IMG/VR virus record: IMGVR_UViG_3300025949_000050
Span: 1 to 40,076 of that record
Reading direction: 5' to 3' (one strand)
Length of the DNA: 40,076 nucleotides
From: a virus
The notes under the pieces were generated by a model. That model was not told the origin of the DNA. It saw only the letters and a list, made by a program, of their open reading frames with translations, and ran no database searches. The position numbers were made by a program, and so were the translations under genes. Below are positions 14,831-22,218 of the stretch, piece by piece; positions within the stretch are counted from its first letter, which is position 1, and each line of letters starts with the position of its first letter.

Positions 14831-15131
14831 ATACCGAGTCCAAGACACAATGCTAGCCGATAAAGTGAGAAATTCACCTTGTATCGTCACAGGAACACCG
14901 CCACCGAGTGACTGTCACCACGTTAAGAGCAAGGGGAGCTTTGGCGCTGATGTAGCGTGGAACTTGTGCCCATTGACGAGAGAACTTCATCAGGAGTTTC
15001 ACAAGATCGGAATAGAAACTTTCGCGAACAAATACGAGAAGTTTAAAAACTGGTTATTAGCTAACGGCTGGACTTTTGAATCTGGCAAATGGAGACATTT
15101 TGAAACCCACCAAACCACAAACAACATTTAA
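14823..15131 (+). CDS. HNH endonuclease-like protein
   Basis: 102 residues from the ATG at 14823, which overlaps the stop of the preceding gene; a longer frame from 14766 would run deep into that gene. The core CHHVKSKGSFGADVAWNLCP (31-50) with LTRELHQEFHKIG has the HH...N...H pattern of small phage HNH nucleases (His32/33, Asn47, His56, His60). The usual first CxxC is reduced to one Cys at 20. Possibly a Holliday-junction or recombination nuclease for replication intermediates, as similar genes are in other phages. Confidence 0.7.
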   Translation: MSKYRVQDTMLADKVRNSPCIVTGTPPPSDCHHVKSKGSFGADVAWNLCPLTRELHQEFHKIGIETFANKYEKFKNWLLANGWTFESGKWRHFETHQTTNNI

Positions 15132-15183
15132 ATTCGTAGTAGCAGTCCTTAGTATTCTGCTACTCGTACACTTATTGAGATAG
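15100..15183 (+). CDS. Tiny single-pass membrane protein
   Basis: 27 codons from TTG at 15100, with GGAG five bases upstream inside the end of the HNH gene. The peptide has a basic start (KPTKPQTTFK) and a clear hydrophobic segment (FVVAVLSILLLVHLL) ending in Arg. The 5-15 bases after it contain the RBS of the next gene. The same DNA can form a hairpin (GTAGCAG/CTGCTAC), so a regulatory reading is also possible. Confidence 0.45.
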   Translation: MKPTKPQTTFKFVVAVLSILLLVHLLR

Positions 15184-15193
15184 GGAGAGAACG

Positions 15194-15847
15194 ATGATTT
15201 ATCAAGGGTTACCAGAGGTAAATTTAAAACATTTCAATATAGAGCCAGTTTATGGACTTCATTGTTTGTATATGCCGATTAAGCTTAAATCATCATGGGA
15301 ATTTTCGATACCAGCTAGCTTCGATTTTCTTAGAGATATTATTTATACGTGTATGGAAAAGGACACTTTTGATATATTCACTAATTACATTTATTTAAGT
15401 TATGAGTGTTCATATGTTCAAAAAGGAATTCCTCAGAAAAGACCAGGCATACACGCTGATGGATTTTTGACAAAAGATATAAATTATATCTGGTACGACA
15501 AAGATCCGACTATCTTTTATGATCAGAAGTTTAGAATTGACAAAAATCACGCAAGATCAATGGAGCAATTTGAAGAGCAAGCTTCAGAACAACATGAAAT
15601 CACATATCCAGTAAAAACTTTATTAAGATTAACTGAGCAAGTTGTTCACAGATCTGCAATTCCGACAGAGTCGGGCGTTCGTCAGTTTATTAAAATTTCA
15701 ATATCTACTGATAAATATAATTTAAAAGGTAACACAAAAAATCCTTTAATTGATTACGACTGGATAATGCACGAAAGATCTTTAGTCAGAAACCATCCTA
15801 TTTATAAAGAAAGTGATACTTTTCCTGATGAGGTTGTAAATGCATAA
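15194..15847 (+). CDS. Candidate 2OG-Fe(II) oxygenase-like protein
   Basis: 217 residues, RBS GGGAGAG before the ATG. A beta-rich protein with GIHADGF (85-91; His87, Asp89), VVHRSA (151-156; His152) and VRQFIKISIS (162-171; Arg163). This HxD...H...R order and spacing is the ligand set of iron/2-oxoglutarate dioxygenases, in which the two His and Asp hold iron and the Arg holds 2OG. The substrate is unknown; phage members include DNA-base hydroxylases and small-molecule enzymes. The assignment is by motif only. Confidence 0.45.
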   Translation: MIYQGLPEVNLKHFNIEPVYGLHCLYMPIKLKSSWEFSIPASFDFLRDIIYTCMEKDTFDIFTNYIYLSYECSYVQKGIPQKRPGIHADGFLTKDINYIWYDKDPTIFYDQKFRIDKNHARSMEQFEEQASEQHEITYPVKTLLRLTEQVVHRSAIPTESGVRQFIKISISTDKYNLKGNTKNPLIDYDWIMHERSLVRNHPIYKESDTFPDEVVNA

Positions 15848-16172
15848 ACTTCTATTGCTAATAGCATCACATTTTATTTGCGATACAGTTTTTCAGCCAG
15901 AACATGTATCAAAATACAAAAATCCTTACGTTTTAAAACCTGAAGGATTCAACCAAACGACATGGCCTTACATTATGGCTGGCCACGCTTTTATTCATGC
16001 TATGGCGGTTTATTTAATAACTGGATCGACTGATTTTTTCTTGGCCGAGTTTTTCTTTCATTGCGGAATTGATTTAGCAAAGTGCAAAGGCGTATTCGGG
16101 AAAAATTATAATATGCATATTGATCAAGGCTTGCACTTATTATGCAAAGCTTTCTATATGGTGGCTTTATGA
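15840..16172 (+). CDS. DUF3307-type membrane protein
   Basis: 110 residues. LLIASHFICDTVFQPEHVSK (about 5-24), AGHAFIHAMAVYL (about 47-59), FHCGIDLAKCKG and HIDQGLHLLCKA carry the repeated His/Asp signatures of DUF3307 proteins, small integral membrane proteins common in phages and bacteria. At least two hydrophobic helices. Function of the family is not established. Overlaps both neighbours by a few bases. Confidence 0.7.
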   Translation: MHKLLLLIASHFICDTVFQPEHVSKYKNPYVLKPEGFNQTTWPYIMAGHAFIHAMAVYLITGSTDFFLAEFFFHCGIDLAKCKGVFGKNYNMHIDQGLHLLCKAFYMVAL

Positions 16173-16294
16173 TCCGCCTAATCCTCCTCCCACCCATCTG
16201 TCTTTTTCTCGTTATCGCATCCCTTACAGGCCTTACATACGCTAGACCGATGATCAACAAAGTAGAGAATAGAATTATAGGAGTGGTGAAGTGA
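16169..16294 (+). CDS. Tiny membrane peptide
   Basis: 41 codons between ATGA overlap with the DUF3307 stop and GTGA overlap with the next gene's start. The first 25 residues are hydrophobic (MIRLILLPPICLFLVIASLT), followed by a short basic tail. The precise coupling at both ends supports a real gene. Function unknown. Confidence 0.6.
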   Translation: MIRLILLPPICLFLVIASLTGLTYARPMINKVENRIIGVVK

Positions 16295-16920
16295 TAAATG
16301 CTCTTTTCGTTGAAACTAATGGTGTTTATTTTAATCAGCCAAACATCGAACCTTGGGATATTTTAAGGGACGCCAAGAAATGTAATAACGGAGCTCCAGC
16401 GATAGCGCACCCGCCTTGTCAAAGATGGGGTAGATATTGGTCAGGTGGGCCTAGCGTGAAAGAAAAACGTAAGCTTGGTGATGATAATGGATGTTTTGCT
16501 TTCACATTAGATTATGTGATGGAAAATATGGGAATAATCGAACACCCAGAAGCAAGTCACGCATGGAAAAAGTTCGGAATAAATAAGCCGCCTAGAAATG
16601 GTGGATGGGTTTATGCTTTTGATAAATATGGTTTTTGGACTTGTTGTGTTGAGCAAGGGCACTATGGGCACAAAGCGAGAAAAGCTACATGGCTGTTTTT
16701 TGCAGGTCACCACAAGCCAAAGGATCTTATCTGGGGCAAATCGCACAACGGAAATAATGTAAGAGTAGATACAGGATTTCGATCTAAAGAAGCGGCGAAA
16801 GCTGCAAGAGCTCGCGAAGATTACAAACCGATTAAGAGATTATCACTTAAAGAAAGATTAGGAACTCCAATAGCTTTTCGTGATCTTTTAATTGAGTTGG
16901 TCGAGCCTTTAACTAAATAG
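16291..16920 (+). CDS. PPC-motif protein, possibly a diverged DNA methyltransferase
   Basis: 209 residues from GTG at 16291 (AGGAG seven bases upstream). Near the N-terminus is AHPPCQRWGRYW (39-50), which resembles the PPC loop of cytosine-5 methyltransferases. Later blocks include NMGIIEHPEASHAWKKFG and ATWLFFAGHH. Proteins of this kind are common in phages and are sometimes called methyltransferases, but the S-adenosylmethionine-binding motif I is not evident. Treat as a conserved phage protein with an uncertain enzymatic role. Confidence 0.5.
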   Translation: MINALFVETNGVYFNQPNIEPWDILRDAKKCNNGAPAIAHPPCQRWGRYWSGGPSVKEKRKLGDDNGCFAFTLDYVMENMGIIEHPEASHAWKKFGINKPPRNGGWVYAFDKYGFWTCCVEQGHYGHKARKATWLFFAGHHKPKDLIWGKSHNGNNVRVDTGFRSKEAAKAARAREDYKPIKRLSLKERLGTPIAFRDLLIELVEPLTK

Positions 16921-16947
16921 AATCTTAACAACAATTAACAAGGGAAA

Positions 16948-17178
16948 ATGAAGATGGGTTTTATACTAATAATAGTTTCATCATACGCATATTTTATTCC
17001 GTCATTCACAACCATTACGGAATTTTCAACGCTAGATTCATGTGAAATCGCTTTAGCAGAGGCAAATAAACAATATGCAACAGTTGAACGCCTTTCAAAG
17101 TGCATTGATGTAAAAAAAGAAAAAGAGCGAATAAAAAAGCGCAAAGAACTATTGGATGAAGCTAAGAAACTTAAATGA
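16948..17178 (+). CDS. Small exported or anchored protein with two Cys
   Basis: 76 residues with an N-terminal hydrophobic stretch (MGFILIIVSSYAYFI), a domain with two Cys (DSCEIALAEA and SKCIDVK) and a basic helical tail. AAGGG precedes the ATG. The layout resembles the product of 24918-25118, suggesting a shared family. Confidence 0.6.
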   Translation: MKMGFILIIVSSYAYFIPSFTTITEFSTLDSCEIALAEANKQYATVERLSKCIDVKKEKERIKKRKELLDEAKKLK

Positions 17179-17190
17179 AAGTGGTGAAAT

Positions 17191-17451
17191 ATGTCAGAAG
17201 TAAAAAAGACGAAGCCAAACGACCCAGTAAAAGCAGTTAGAACCAAAATTCATGGATTAATTTTAACTACTCATAATGGATTAACTAAAAGAGAATATTT
17301 CGCAGCAATGGCAATGCAAGGAATGTTAGCGGCGCACGACGACAGATATGAAAGAACTCAAGGCAAGACAAACGGTGAAGCATTAGCCGAATGTGCAATA
17401 GCTCAGGCCGATTATTTAATCGTAGCCCTCAACAAAGACACTAAGGAGTAG
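17191..17451 (+). CDS. Small conserved-looking phage protein
   Basis: 86 residues: basic start, then TTHNGLTKREYFAAMAMQGM and a helical end. The pattern 'NGLTKREYFAAMAMQG' is frequent in phage accessory proteins of unknown function. It is coupled to a run of small genes. Confidence 0.65.
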   Translation: MSEVKKTKPNDPVKAVRTKIHGLILTTHNGLTKREYFAAMAMQGMLAAHDDRYERTQGKTNGEALAECAIAQADYLIVALNKDTKE

Positions 17452-17455
17452 AGAT

Positions 17456-17566
17456 ATGGACTATCAGCTGTTTTATACAATAATCGGATGCATTATTGGA
17501 TTCTTTATCGGGCGAATATTAGGTGATGTAATTTGGAATTATGGCGAAAATAAAGGGTGGTGGTAA
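17456..17566 (+). CDS. Tiny membrane protein with GxxxG-like helix
   Basis: 36 codons, RBS AAGGAG before the ATG. One membrane helix (FYTIIGCIIGFFIGRILGDV) with regularly spaced Gly residues that favour helix-helix packing, then an aromatic tail ending KGWW. The stop directly abuts the GTG of the next gene. Confidence 0.6.
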   Translation: MDYQLFYTIIGCIIGFFIGRILGDVIWNYGENKGWW

Positions 17567-18013
17567 GTGAGTAACTTTCAAGAGAAGCTGAAAGAGGCGG
17601 CTAAAAATCACCCCGCAGGATGGGCAGTTGAAGAAATGGACGCTACAGACATTTTACAAATGAAAGAGGAAGTCTTTGAAGCTGGCGCTAATTATGCGAT
17701 CAAAGAGCTATCGAGTGCTGAGGCTGATGAATTAAAATGTTGGACTTATGAAGTCGGCAATACAATTGAAAGCGATACGTTAGTCACTTTCGTTAAGCCG
17801 AAGTATAAAGAACACGATCTTCAAGAATGGCGCACGATCGAAACTGTAGCCTCTCTTAACGCTAAAATCCTGCTGCTTGAGAGGGAGATAGGCTCGCTAT
17901 TCGACAAAATTAAACATGGTGACGAAGAGCATCAAGCTTGGCTTAAAAACGCAATCTCTGAGCATTTCTCAACCCTAACCAAATCAAAGGGGGGCGTGAA
18001 CAATGTGGGCTAA
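17567..18013 (+). CDS. Protein of unknown function
   Basis: 148 residues starting at GTG right after the previous stop. Helical regions alternate with a beta-like stretch (DTLVTFVKPKYKEHDL), and the C-terminal 50 residues are coiled-coil-like (NAKILLLEREIGSLFDKIKH). No family recognised. Confidence 0.6.
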   Translation: MSNFQEKLKEAAKNHPAGWAVEEMDATDILQMKEEVFEAGANYAIKELSSAEADELKCWTYEVGNTIESDTLVTFVKPKYKEHDLQEWRTIETVASLNAKILLLEREIGSLFDKIKHGDEEHQAWLKNAISEHFSTLTKSKGGVNNVG

Positions 18014-18314
18014 ATGTAAAACGTATTATTTTAAAGAAGTCGGAAGTAAAGAATTTTACAGCTTTCAATCTCATTCGCGGTCATTAACTGGCGTCTTGAG
18101 AGACTGCTCAAGGGGAGTAATGTCGCTCAACGCCTCAAGACCTACCGTCATAAACCTTTACGATAAAAACAGAAAGCGAATCGGTAAATATCGTGTATTT
18201 GCTAAACTGGTTACTTCATATCAGAGCGAGAAGTTAGATAATAACTATCGTAAATTTTATCATGAACTGCATTTTCCAACACCCAACAAAGAGGCCGAGA
18301 ATGAAAAAGTGTGA
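18003..18314 (+). CDS. Small basic protein of unknown function
   Basis: 103 residues (MWAKCKTYYFKEVGSKEFYS...), strongly basic, with several Arg-rich segments such as NRKRIGKYRVFAK, which could bind nucleic acid. Overlaps the previous gene by 11 bases and the next by 14. Confidence 0.6.
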   Translation: MWAKCKTYYFKEVGSKEFYSFQSHSRSLTGVLRDCSRGVMSLNASRPTVINLYDKNRKRIGKYRVFAKLVTSYQSEKLDNNYRKFYHELHFPTPNKEAENEKV

Positions 18315-18465
18315 TAGCTGCAAAAAGAAGAAAAAGGTTACTTTCAAAGTGTGCGGGTTTCCGTTTCGTCTATGTCGGAAGTGCTTTGATTTAGTTTTTG
18401 TAATTAGCATAGGCAAACCATTAAAACACTGCAAAGCAAAACTTAAAAAGGGGGGGATGAGATGA
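18301..18465 (+). CDS. Small Cys-rich, zinc-binding-like protein
   Basis: 54 residues from the ATG at 18301, with GAGGCCGAG upstream. CDSCKKKKK and LCRKCFD give a CxxC...CxxC zinc-ribbon arrangement, followed by a hydrophobic segment and a basic tail. A longer frame from 18262 would lack the RBS and overlap the previous gene more. Confidence 0.6.
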   Translation: MKKCDSCKKKKKVTFKVCGFPFRLCRKCFDLVFVISIGKPLKHCKAKLKKGGMR

Positions 18466-18872
18466 GCGCAAAAACATTAGCAGAAAAATTAAATGGGCGT
18501 CGGTACAGAAAAGAAATCACCGAACAAGAAGAAGTTGAGGCAAAAGAAAGTGGCCTTGTTGTTGTTTTTGGGGCCTCTGACGACTTAACCGAATTTAGAG
18601 GGGCTATTTATGATGAAGTAGACTCTTGCGACGGAGCGACCATTAAGCTTGATCAGCATGGTTTGATTAAGTCTATTTGTGATGCCGATGACTGTCCTCA
18701 TGAAGTTAAGCGGCTTAGTGAAGCAAAAAATAAGATCATAGCTGATTGGTGTGAACTAGACGGCTACTCATGGTCTTACAGAACAAAAATACCGCATGAG
18801 TCTTTTGATATTTTAGAGGATGAAGATAAATATTGTCGCGGCATAGTTTTTAACATCAAAGATTTAGTTTAA
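18462..18872 (+). CDS. Acidic phage protein of unknown function
   Basis: 136 residues with the recurring phage pattern LVVVFGASDDLTEFRGAIYD, followed by DADDCPHE and SWSYRTKIPHESFDILEDED. Acidic overall. Similar proteins are common in phage accessory regions; function not known. The GGGG-rich RBS lies in the preceding gene's end. Confidence 0.65.
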   Translation: MSAKTLAEKLNGRRYRKEITEQEEVEAKESGLVVVFGASDDLTEFRGAIYDEVDSCDGATIKLDQHGLIKSICDADDCPHEVKRLSEAKNKIIADWCELDGYSWSYRTKIPHESFDILEDEDKYCRGIVFNIKDLV

Positions 18873-18896
18873 CCCCACCAATAGAGAGGATGAGAG

Positions 18897-19070
18897 ATGA
18901 GTATTAGAAAAGTATTTTTAAAAACATTCGGATTTAGCGCGGAGCCATTAAAGCAATATCACGACAGAGACTTATGCTTTGGCGCTAACGTGCAGACTGA
19001 CAACAAAGTGAAAATCGGATTAGTAGTTTATTTTTACAAAACTGTATTCGGATTGTGGTGGTTACGATGA
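18897..19070 (+). CDS. Small protein of unknown function
   Basis: 57 residues (MSIRKVFLKTFGFSAEPLKQ...), good RBS (AGAGAGGATGAG). The end, YFYKTVFGLWWLR, is hydrophobic. The stop overlaps a 13-codon mini-frame that itself overlaps the next gene. Confidence 0.55.
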   Translation: MSIRKVFLKTFGFSAEPLKQYHDRDLCFGANVQTDNKVKIGLVVYFYKTVFGLWWLR

Positions 19071-19108
19071 CACCCCCAACGCCAGCGAAGAAAGAAGTGA
19101 GATTATGA
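19067..19108 (+). CDS. Possible 13-residue coupling peptide
   Basis: ATG at 19067 overlaps the stop of the previous gene, and its TGA overlaps the ATG at 19105 of the next. Reads MTPPTPAKKEVRL. It may serve only to carry ribosomes from one gene to the next. Confidence 0.3.
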   Translation: MTPPTPAKKEVRL

Positions 19109-19728
19109 GTAATCGAGAAATGCCAGCAGAAACAGGTTATTATTGTAACCGCCACGAACGTAATTTAGATAAATTCTTTTGTTATAATTGCGATGGCGAA
19201 GGGATAGGTCCAGCTAAATACGTTATCGCTAATAAACCAGTTATGACACCTAAAACAGAGAAGCCGACTTGGGACTTTGAAAAGTTCAAGCGATATGTTT
19301 TGTTATTTAAAAAGAATTATATCGAAGACAGTTTATGGGGCAAAGACCCTGTTAATTGCTCAGATGAATTTAGCGAATTTACAAAGCTTGAGCCGTTGTT
19401 TCGAGATAAGGACAACACTCAAATTATGATTGATAAAATCACCGAACTCGAAGCCGAGAATCAGAAGTTGAGAGAGGATCTGGCGGCAAAACATCAGTCT
19501 TACATTATGGCTGACGATGACGCAAAAACTGAGAGAATGCTGCGCCAAGAAGATGGGACGACGATTAAAACCCTAGCGGCGAAATTGAAAGAGCGAGATA
19601 ATGCTCTTAAAAACATTTATCAAATCGTATCGCTTGCAAACAAGAATTTAGGAACTAAATCACCTGAGTTTTTGATAATTCTTGAAAATTCATTAAGAGA
19701 AGAACTCGCAAAGGTGACTCATGGTTAA
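19105..19728 (+). CDS. Protein with N-terminal Cys/His cluster and coiled coil
   Basis: 207 residues. The N-terminus YYCNRHERNLDKFFCYNCDG gives a C-x2-H...CxxC zinc-binding-like site. Residues about 110-170 form a coiled coil (KITELEAENQKLREDL). No family recognised. It precedes two related short genes. Confidence 0.6.
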   Translation: MSNREMPAETGYYCNRHERNLDKFFCYNCDGEGIGPAKYVIANKPVMTPKTEKPTWDFEKFKRYVLLFKKNYIEDSLWGKDPVNCSDEFSEFTKLEPLFRDKDNTQIMIDKITELEAENQKLREDLAAKHQSYIMADDDAKTERMLRQEDGTTIKTLAAKLKERDNALKNIYQIVSLANKNLGTKSPEFLIILENSLREELAKVTHG

Positions 19729-19945
19729 GGTTTATACAGCAAGATACACTTATGGAGATTTTGATATTGATGGGCTTGAGTGCTGTAATCATGAGTTAGT
19801 GAAGAAATCTGATTTCGATAAGCTGGCAACCGCAGCAAAAGCAATAACAAGATGGATAGGTCTAGAGGCAACAAGGGAGCACAATCCTGAGCATTGCGTG
19901 GTTAAGTTAGCCGAAGTGCTGGCAGAAATGGGGATTGAGGGATGA
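19721..19945 (+). CDS. Small protein, sibling of the next gene
   Basis: 74 residues starting MVKVYTARYTYGDFDIDGLE. The start and the following pattern (basic/aromatic strand, IDG, then a helical KKSDFDKLATAAKA) parallel the 19942-20244 product, suggesting duplication followed by divergence. Confidence 0.6.
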   Translation: MVKVYTARYTYGDFDIDGLECCNHELVKKSDFDKLATAAKAITRWIGLEATREHNPEHCVVKLAEVLAEMGIEG

Positions 19946-20244
19946 AAGTTTACACAGTAGCACATGAACCTTACGAGGGTTATCACTTTGAAATTGACGG
20001 CATTTGGCAACATGAGGATTTTGTTCATGGAAAAATGATCTTTCTTAAAGACCACGACGCCGCAGTAAACGCACTAAAGCTTGAGAATGAGATTTTACGA
20101 CGCCAGAGAGATTATTTTTTAGACGAAACGTGGCGAATGGCAACTCATTTGAGCGTTCATCAAAGGACTGAACAGCATGCAAAGCAAAAGGAAGTTATCG
20201 ACGCAGAAATCACCGCAGCACTATCTAAGCTGGGGAAGGGGTAG
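19942..20244 (+). CDS. Small protein, sibling of the previous gene
   Basis: 100 residues starting MKVYTVAHEPYEGYHFEIDG, with the same opening layout as the upstream neighbour and a long helical C-terminus (LENEILRRQRDYFLDETW). Coupled by ATGA. Function unknown. Confidence 0.6.
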   Translation: MKVYTVAHEPYEGYHFEIDGIWQHEDFVHGKMIFLKDHDAAVNALKLENEILRRQRDYFLDETWRMATHLSVHQRTEQHAKQKEVIDAEITAALSKLGKG

Positions 20245-20247
20245 GGG

Positions 20248-20361
20248 ATGGAAGAGTATGTTTATTACTGCGAAGAACTTAATATATTAGACGTATACCC
20301 AATAAAAGAGGATTCATACAGAGCGGGCGGATACAGTTTTATTTATATAGGAAGGTTTTAA
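20248..20361 (+). CDS. Tiny Tyr-rich protein
   Basis: 37 codons with the strong RBS GTAGGGG close to the ATG. Reads MEEYVYYCEELNILDVYPIK and then a Gly/Tyr-rich end. Short, but well placed between coupled genes. Confidence 0.5.
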   Translation: MEEYVYYCEELNILDVYPIKEDSYRAGGYSFIYIGRF

Positions 20362-20396
20362 TGAACTCAATAGAGCCTTGGGTGTGGGGGAGATAA
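20361..20396 (+). CDS. Possible 11-residue peptide
   Basis: ATG overlaps the last base of the previous stop; reads MNSIEPWVWGR. GGAAGG lies just upstream and the stop abuts the next ATG. May act as a coupling leader only. Confidence 0.25.
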   Translation: MNSIEPWVWGR

Positions 20397-20495
20397 ATGA
20401 CAAAACGACAAGCTGCTTTCAATTGGTGGTTAAAACATTGCGCCGGAACTCGAATAGGTCACAATTTATTTAGATATGAAAGGTATTTAAAATGA
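20397..20495 (+). CDS. Tiny basic protein
   Basis: 32 codons, RBS GGGGGAG. Reads MTKRQAAFNWWLKHCAGTRI and ends FRYERYLK. Its TGA overlaps the next ATG. Basic and aromatic; function unknown. Confidence 0.5.
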   Translation: MTKRQAAFNWWLKHCAGTRIGHNLFRYERYLK

Positions 20496-20887
20496 TAGAA
20501 ATAACAATAAGAAGAACAGAACACTTAAAAGAAGCAACTAGAGGTGAGTTAAAAATAGAGGGCTTTGACCATTATCCTATTTTTACTCTTGAAAACCCCA
20601 AGCGCGATACAGATAAGGACTCTTGTATTCCAGCCGGAACTTATAACTGTAAGCCATATTCAGGAGAGCATTTTAAAGACGTTTACATTGTGGAAAACGT
20701 ACCGAATAGAACTGCTATTTTACTACACTGGGGTAACACAGAGAAGGATACTTTGGGATGTATACTTTTAGGAAATAAATTAGGCAATATAGGAAATGAG
20801 CCCGCTGTTCTTGAGAGTCGGAAATGCTATGACAGGTTTCGTGGGTTGATTGGTCAGAATGAATTTACTTTAGTGATCGAGGATTAA
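20492..20887 (+). CDS. DUF5675-family protein
   Basis: 131 residues. FTLENPKRDTDKDSCIPAGT, then NVPNRTAILLHWGNTEKDTL and GCILLGNKLG match the conserved core of DUF5675, a small single-domain phage family with invariant His (ILLHWGN) and Cys (SCIP, GCILLG) residues. The family is found in phage genomes near lysis or accessory genes. An enzymatic role on peptidoglycan has been suggested by its fold-like pattern but I cannot support it from the sequence. Confidence 0.75.
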   Translation: MIEITIRRTEHLKEATRGELKIEGFDHYPIFTLENPKRDTDKDSCIPAGTYNCKPYSGEHFKDVYIVENVPNRTAILLHWGNTEKDTLGCILLGNKLGNIGNEPAVLESRKCYDRFRGLIGQNEFTLVIED

Positions 20888-20915
20888 ACCGCCTGTAAAG
20901 GCAGAAAGAGGATAG

Positions 20916-21209
20916 ATGAAAAAGGAAAGTTTATTAAATGGCAGAGTTTTAACAATGAGCTATTTTCATGATGGCGAAGAAGTGACTATATCCCAAAGTG
21001 TAGACGCAGAGGCTTTCAGGAAGTTTTTGAATGAACATACAAATGAAGATGCAGAGGTTCTTCTAGAAGACATGGAAAATGCTGATTTTAAATTAGAATT
21101 TAAAACAGTCACAGTTGAGGAAAACAGAGAAAGTGAAATCCAGGGCCTTATGTGGGGAGATGGAATTTCTCGCGAAGAAGCTATTAAGCAAATAGAAACA
21201 ACAGTTTAA
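20916..21209 (+). CDS. Small acidic protein of unknown function
   Basis: 97 residues (MKKESLLNGRVLTMSYFHDG...), acidic, mixed alpha/beta, ending in ISREEAIKQIETTV. AGAGGA precedes the ATG. It is the last gene before the structured RNA at 21218. Confidence 0.6.
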   Translation: MKKESLLNGRVLTMSYFHDGEEVTISQSVDAEAFRKFLNEHTNEDAEVLLEDMENADFKLEFKTVTVEENRESEIQGLMWGDGISREEAIKQIETTV

Positions 21210-21217
21210 GTATTTAA

Positions 21218-21343
21218 GTGCGAGTGATGGGTGAGATAGTCTCGAAAGAGATTCAGGACGAAACCTTATCTATGCAGATACTACTTAGTTGTTCGCATAG
21301 AGAGACCTAGGTAGACAGCAGTTCAAATCTGCTTCACTCGCAC
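21218..21343 (+). ncRNA. tRNA-like structured RNA (acceptor plus T arm, no normal anticodon arm)
   Basis: GTGCGAGTGA (21218-21227) pairs perfectly with TCACTCGCAC (21334-21343). Directly inside the 3' strand is a perfect T arm AGCAG-TTCAAAT-CTGCT (21317-21333). The space where D and anticodon arms belong holds instead TAGTCTC...GAGACCTA (21237-21309, one bulge), enclosing TCTATGC (21270-21276) paired to GCATAGA (21296-21302 region) and a GAAA-capped hairpin AGTCTC/GAGATT that competes with it. No CCA is encoded. The plan recalls the tRNA-like domain of tmRNA but is far shorter, with no evident tag frame. A small hairpin CCCCT-GTT-AGGGG (21355-21367) follows. Confidence 0.55.
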
Positions 21344-21379
21344 CCCTTTTAAGGCCCCTGTTAGGGGATGAGGTAAGAA

Positions 21380-21538
21380 ATGAAAATTGAACTGATTTTA
21401 ACGAATGATTACGCAGCACTATCTAAACCTCCTAAGTTTTCAGGTAATTCAAGACAGAGGCGAATTAAGAGAAGATGGTTATTAAGACAGCCAAAAGGAA
21501 TAATCGGCAAATTTATTGGATTTACTTTTATAAAATAA
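21380..21538 (+). CDS. Small basic protein of unknown function
   Basis: 52 residues, RBS GAGG six bases before the ATG. Strongly basic middle (SRQRRIKRRWLLR) and a hydrophobic end. It follows the tRNA-like RNA directly and may share its transcript. Confidence 0.55.
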   Translation: MKIELILTNDYAALSKPPKFSGNSRQRRIKRRWLLRQPKGIIGKFIGFTFIK

Positions 21539-21548
21539 GGAATAAAAA

Positions 21549-22160
21549 ATGATTTTCGATAATCTAGGATACCCAAAAATAAACGGCGCTGACGACTTCG
21601 CAGATAGCCCGCATTTAGCCGGAATACTGGCTCTATTCAATCATCCTCAGCAAGTTGATATGACTAAGTATGTAGCGCCAGTTGAGGATAGCTCAGTGGT
21701 TGGAAGAAACTTAAAGTATATCCGACATCCATCTGAATCCCGATACGACATGAGTCGCGATCAGGCTATTCTTTTAATGGCTGGCTTATGGAAGCAAGGG
21801 CGAGCAGATTTAATAAATGCAGATTATATCATAGGTAAAGATTTAATACCTCCGTCAGTTAGCGGTATGATCAGAAAAGCTAAAGGAAAAGACCCTTGGT
21901 TCTGGCAGCGTGGAGATTTCGAAGCTGAATTTGAGACCAATATCACTATTCAAAAACTAGAAGAACCTTTTCAGGTCATAGCTATGTGCATGGTTTACGG
22001 AGATGGATATTTAGACCGCTGGATGAGAGAAAATAAATTATGGATGTGGGCGATTAGACGTTACCTATCACAGTTAGATGGAGCCTGGAGAAAAGAACCA
22101 GAGCTTGCTGAATTCATAATTGATAAAATTAAATCTTCAAGAAATTTAAACTTAAGTTAA
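21549..22160 (+). CDS. Conserved-type podovirus protein of unknown function
   Basis: 203 residues. The middle holds KYIRHPSESRYDMSRDQAIL, MAGLWKQGRADLINADYI, and GKDLIPPSVSGMIRKAKGKD, a block order I recognise from uncharacterised proteins of other phages. The C-terminal half is Trp-rich (WMWAIRRYLSQLDGAWRKEP). No catalytic motif is assigned. It sits between the small-gene region and the nuclease gene. Confidence 0.6.
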   Translation: MIFDNLGYPKINGADDFADSPHLAGILALFNHPQQVDMTKYVAPVEDSSVVGRNLKYIRHPSESRYDMSRDQAILLMAGLWKQGRADLINADYIIGKDLIPPSVSGMIRKAKGKDPWFWQRGDFEAEFETNITIQKLEEPFQVIAMCMVYGDGYLDRWMRENKLWMWAIRRYLSQLDGAWRKEPELAEFIIDKIKSSRNLNLS

Positions 22161-22218
22161 AGTTTTGTTAAAGGTCCTGTTTTATATCTTTTGAATAATA
22201 ATTACTCATACTAAGAAT
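22156..22218 (+). promoter_or_regulatory. GTTAA-rich regulatory region upstream of SD-less gene
   Basis: GTTAAAGTTTTGTTAA (22156-22171) is the same 16-mer found at 24367-24382 in the terminase promoter region. The following 47 bases to the ATG at 22219 are AT-rich and contain no clear Shine-Dalgarno. A shared promoter or operator is likely. Confidence 0.5.

Noticed and set aside
21228-21316. Group I intron interrupting a tRNA
   Set aside because: The insert is under 100 bases and lacks the conserved P3-P7 core sequences.
21218-21343. Complete tRNA or full tmRNA
   Set aside because: No canonical D arm, no anticodon loop of seven bases, no encoded CCA, and no tag reading frame with pseudoknots; only acceptor and T arm fit.
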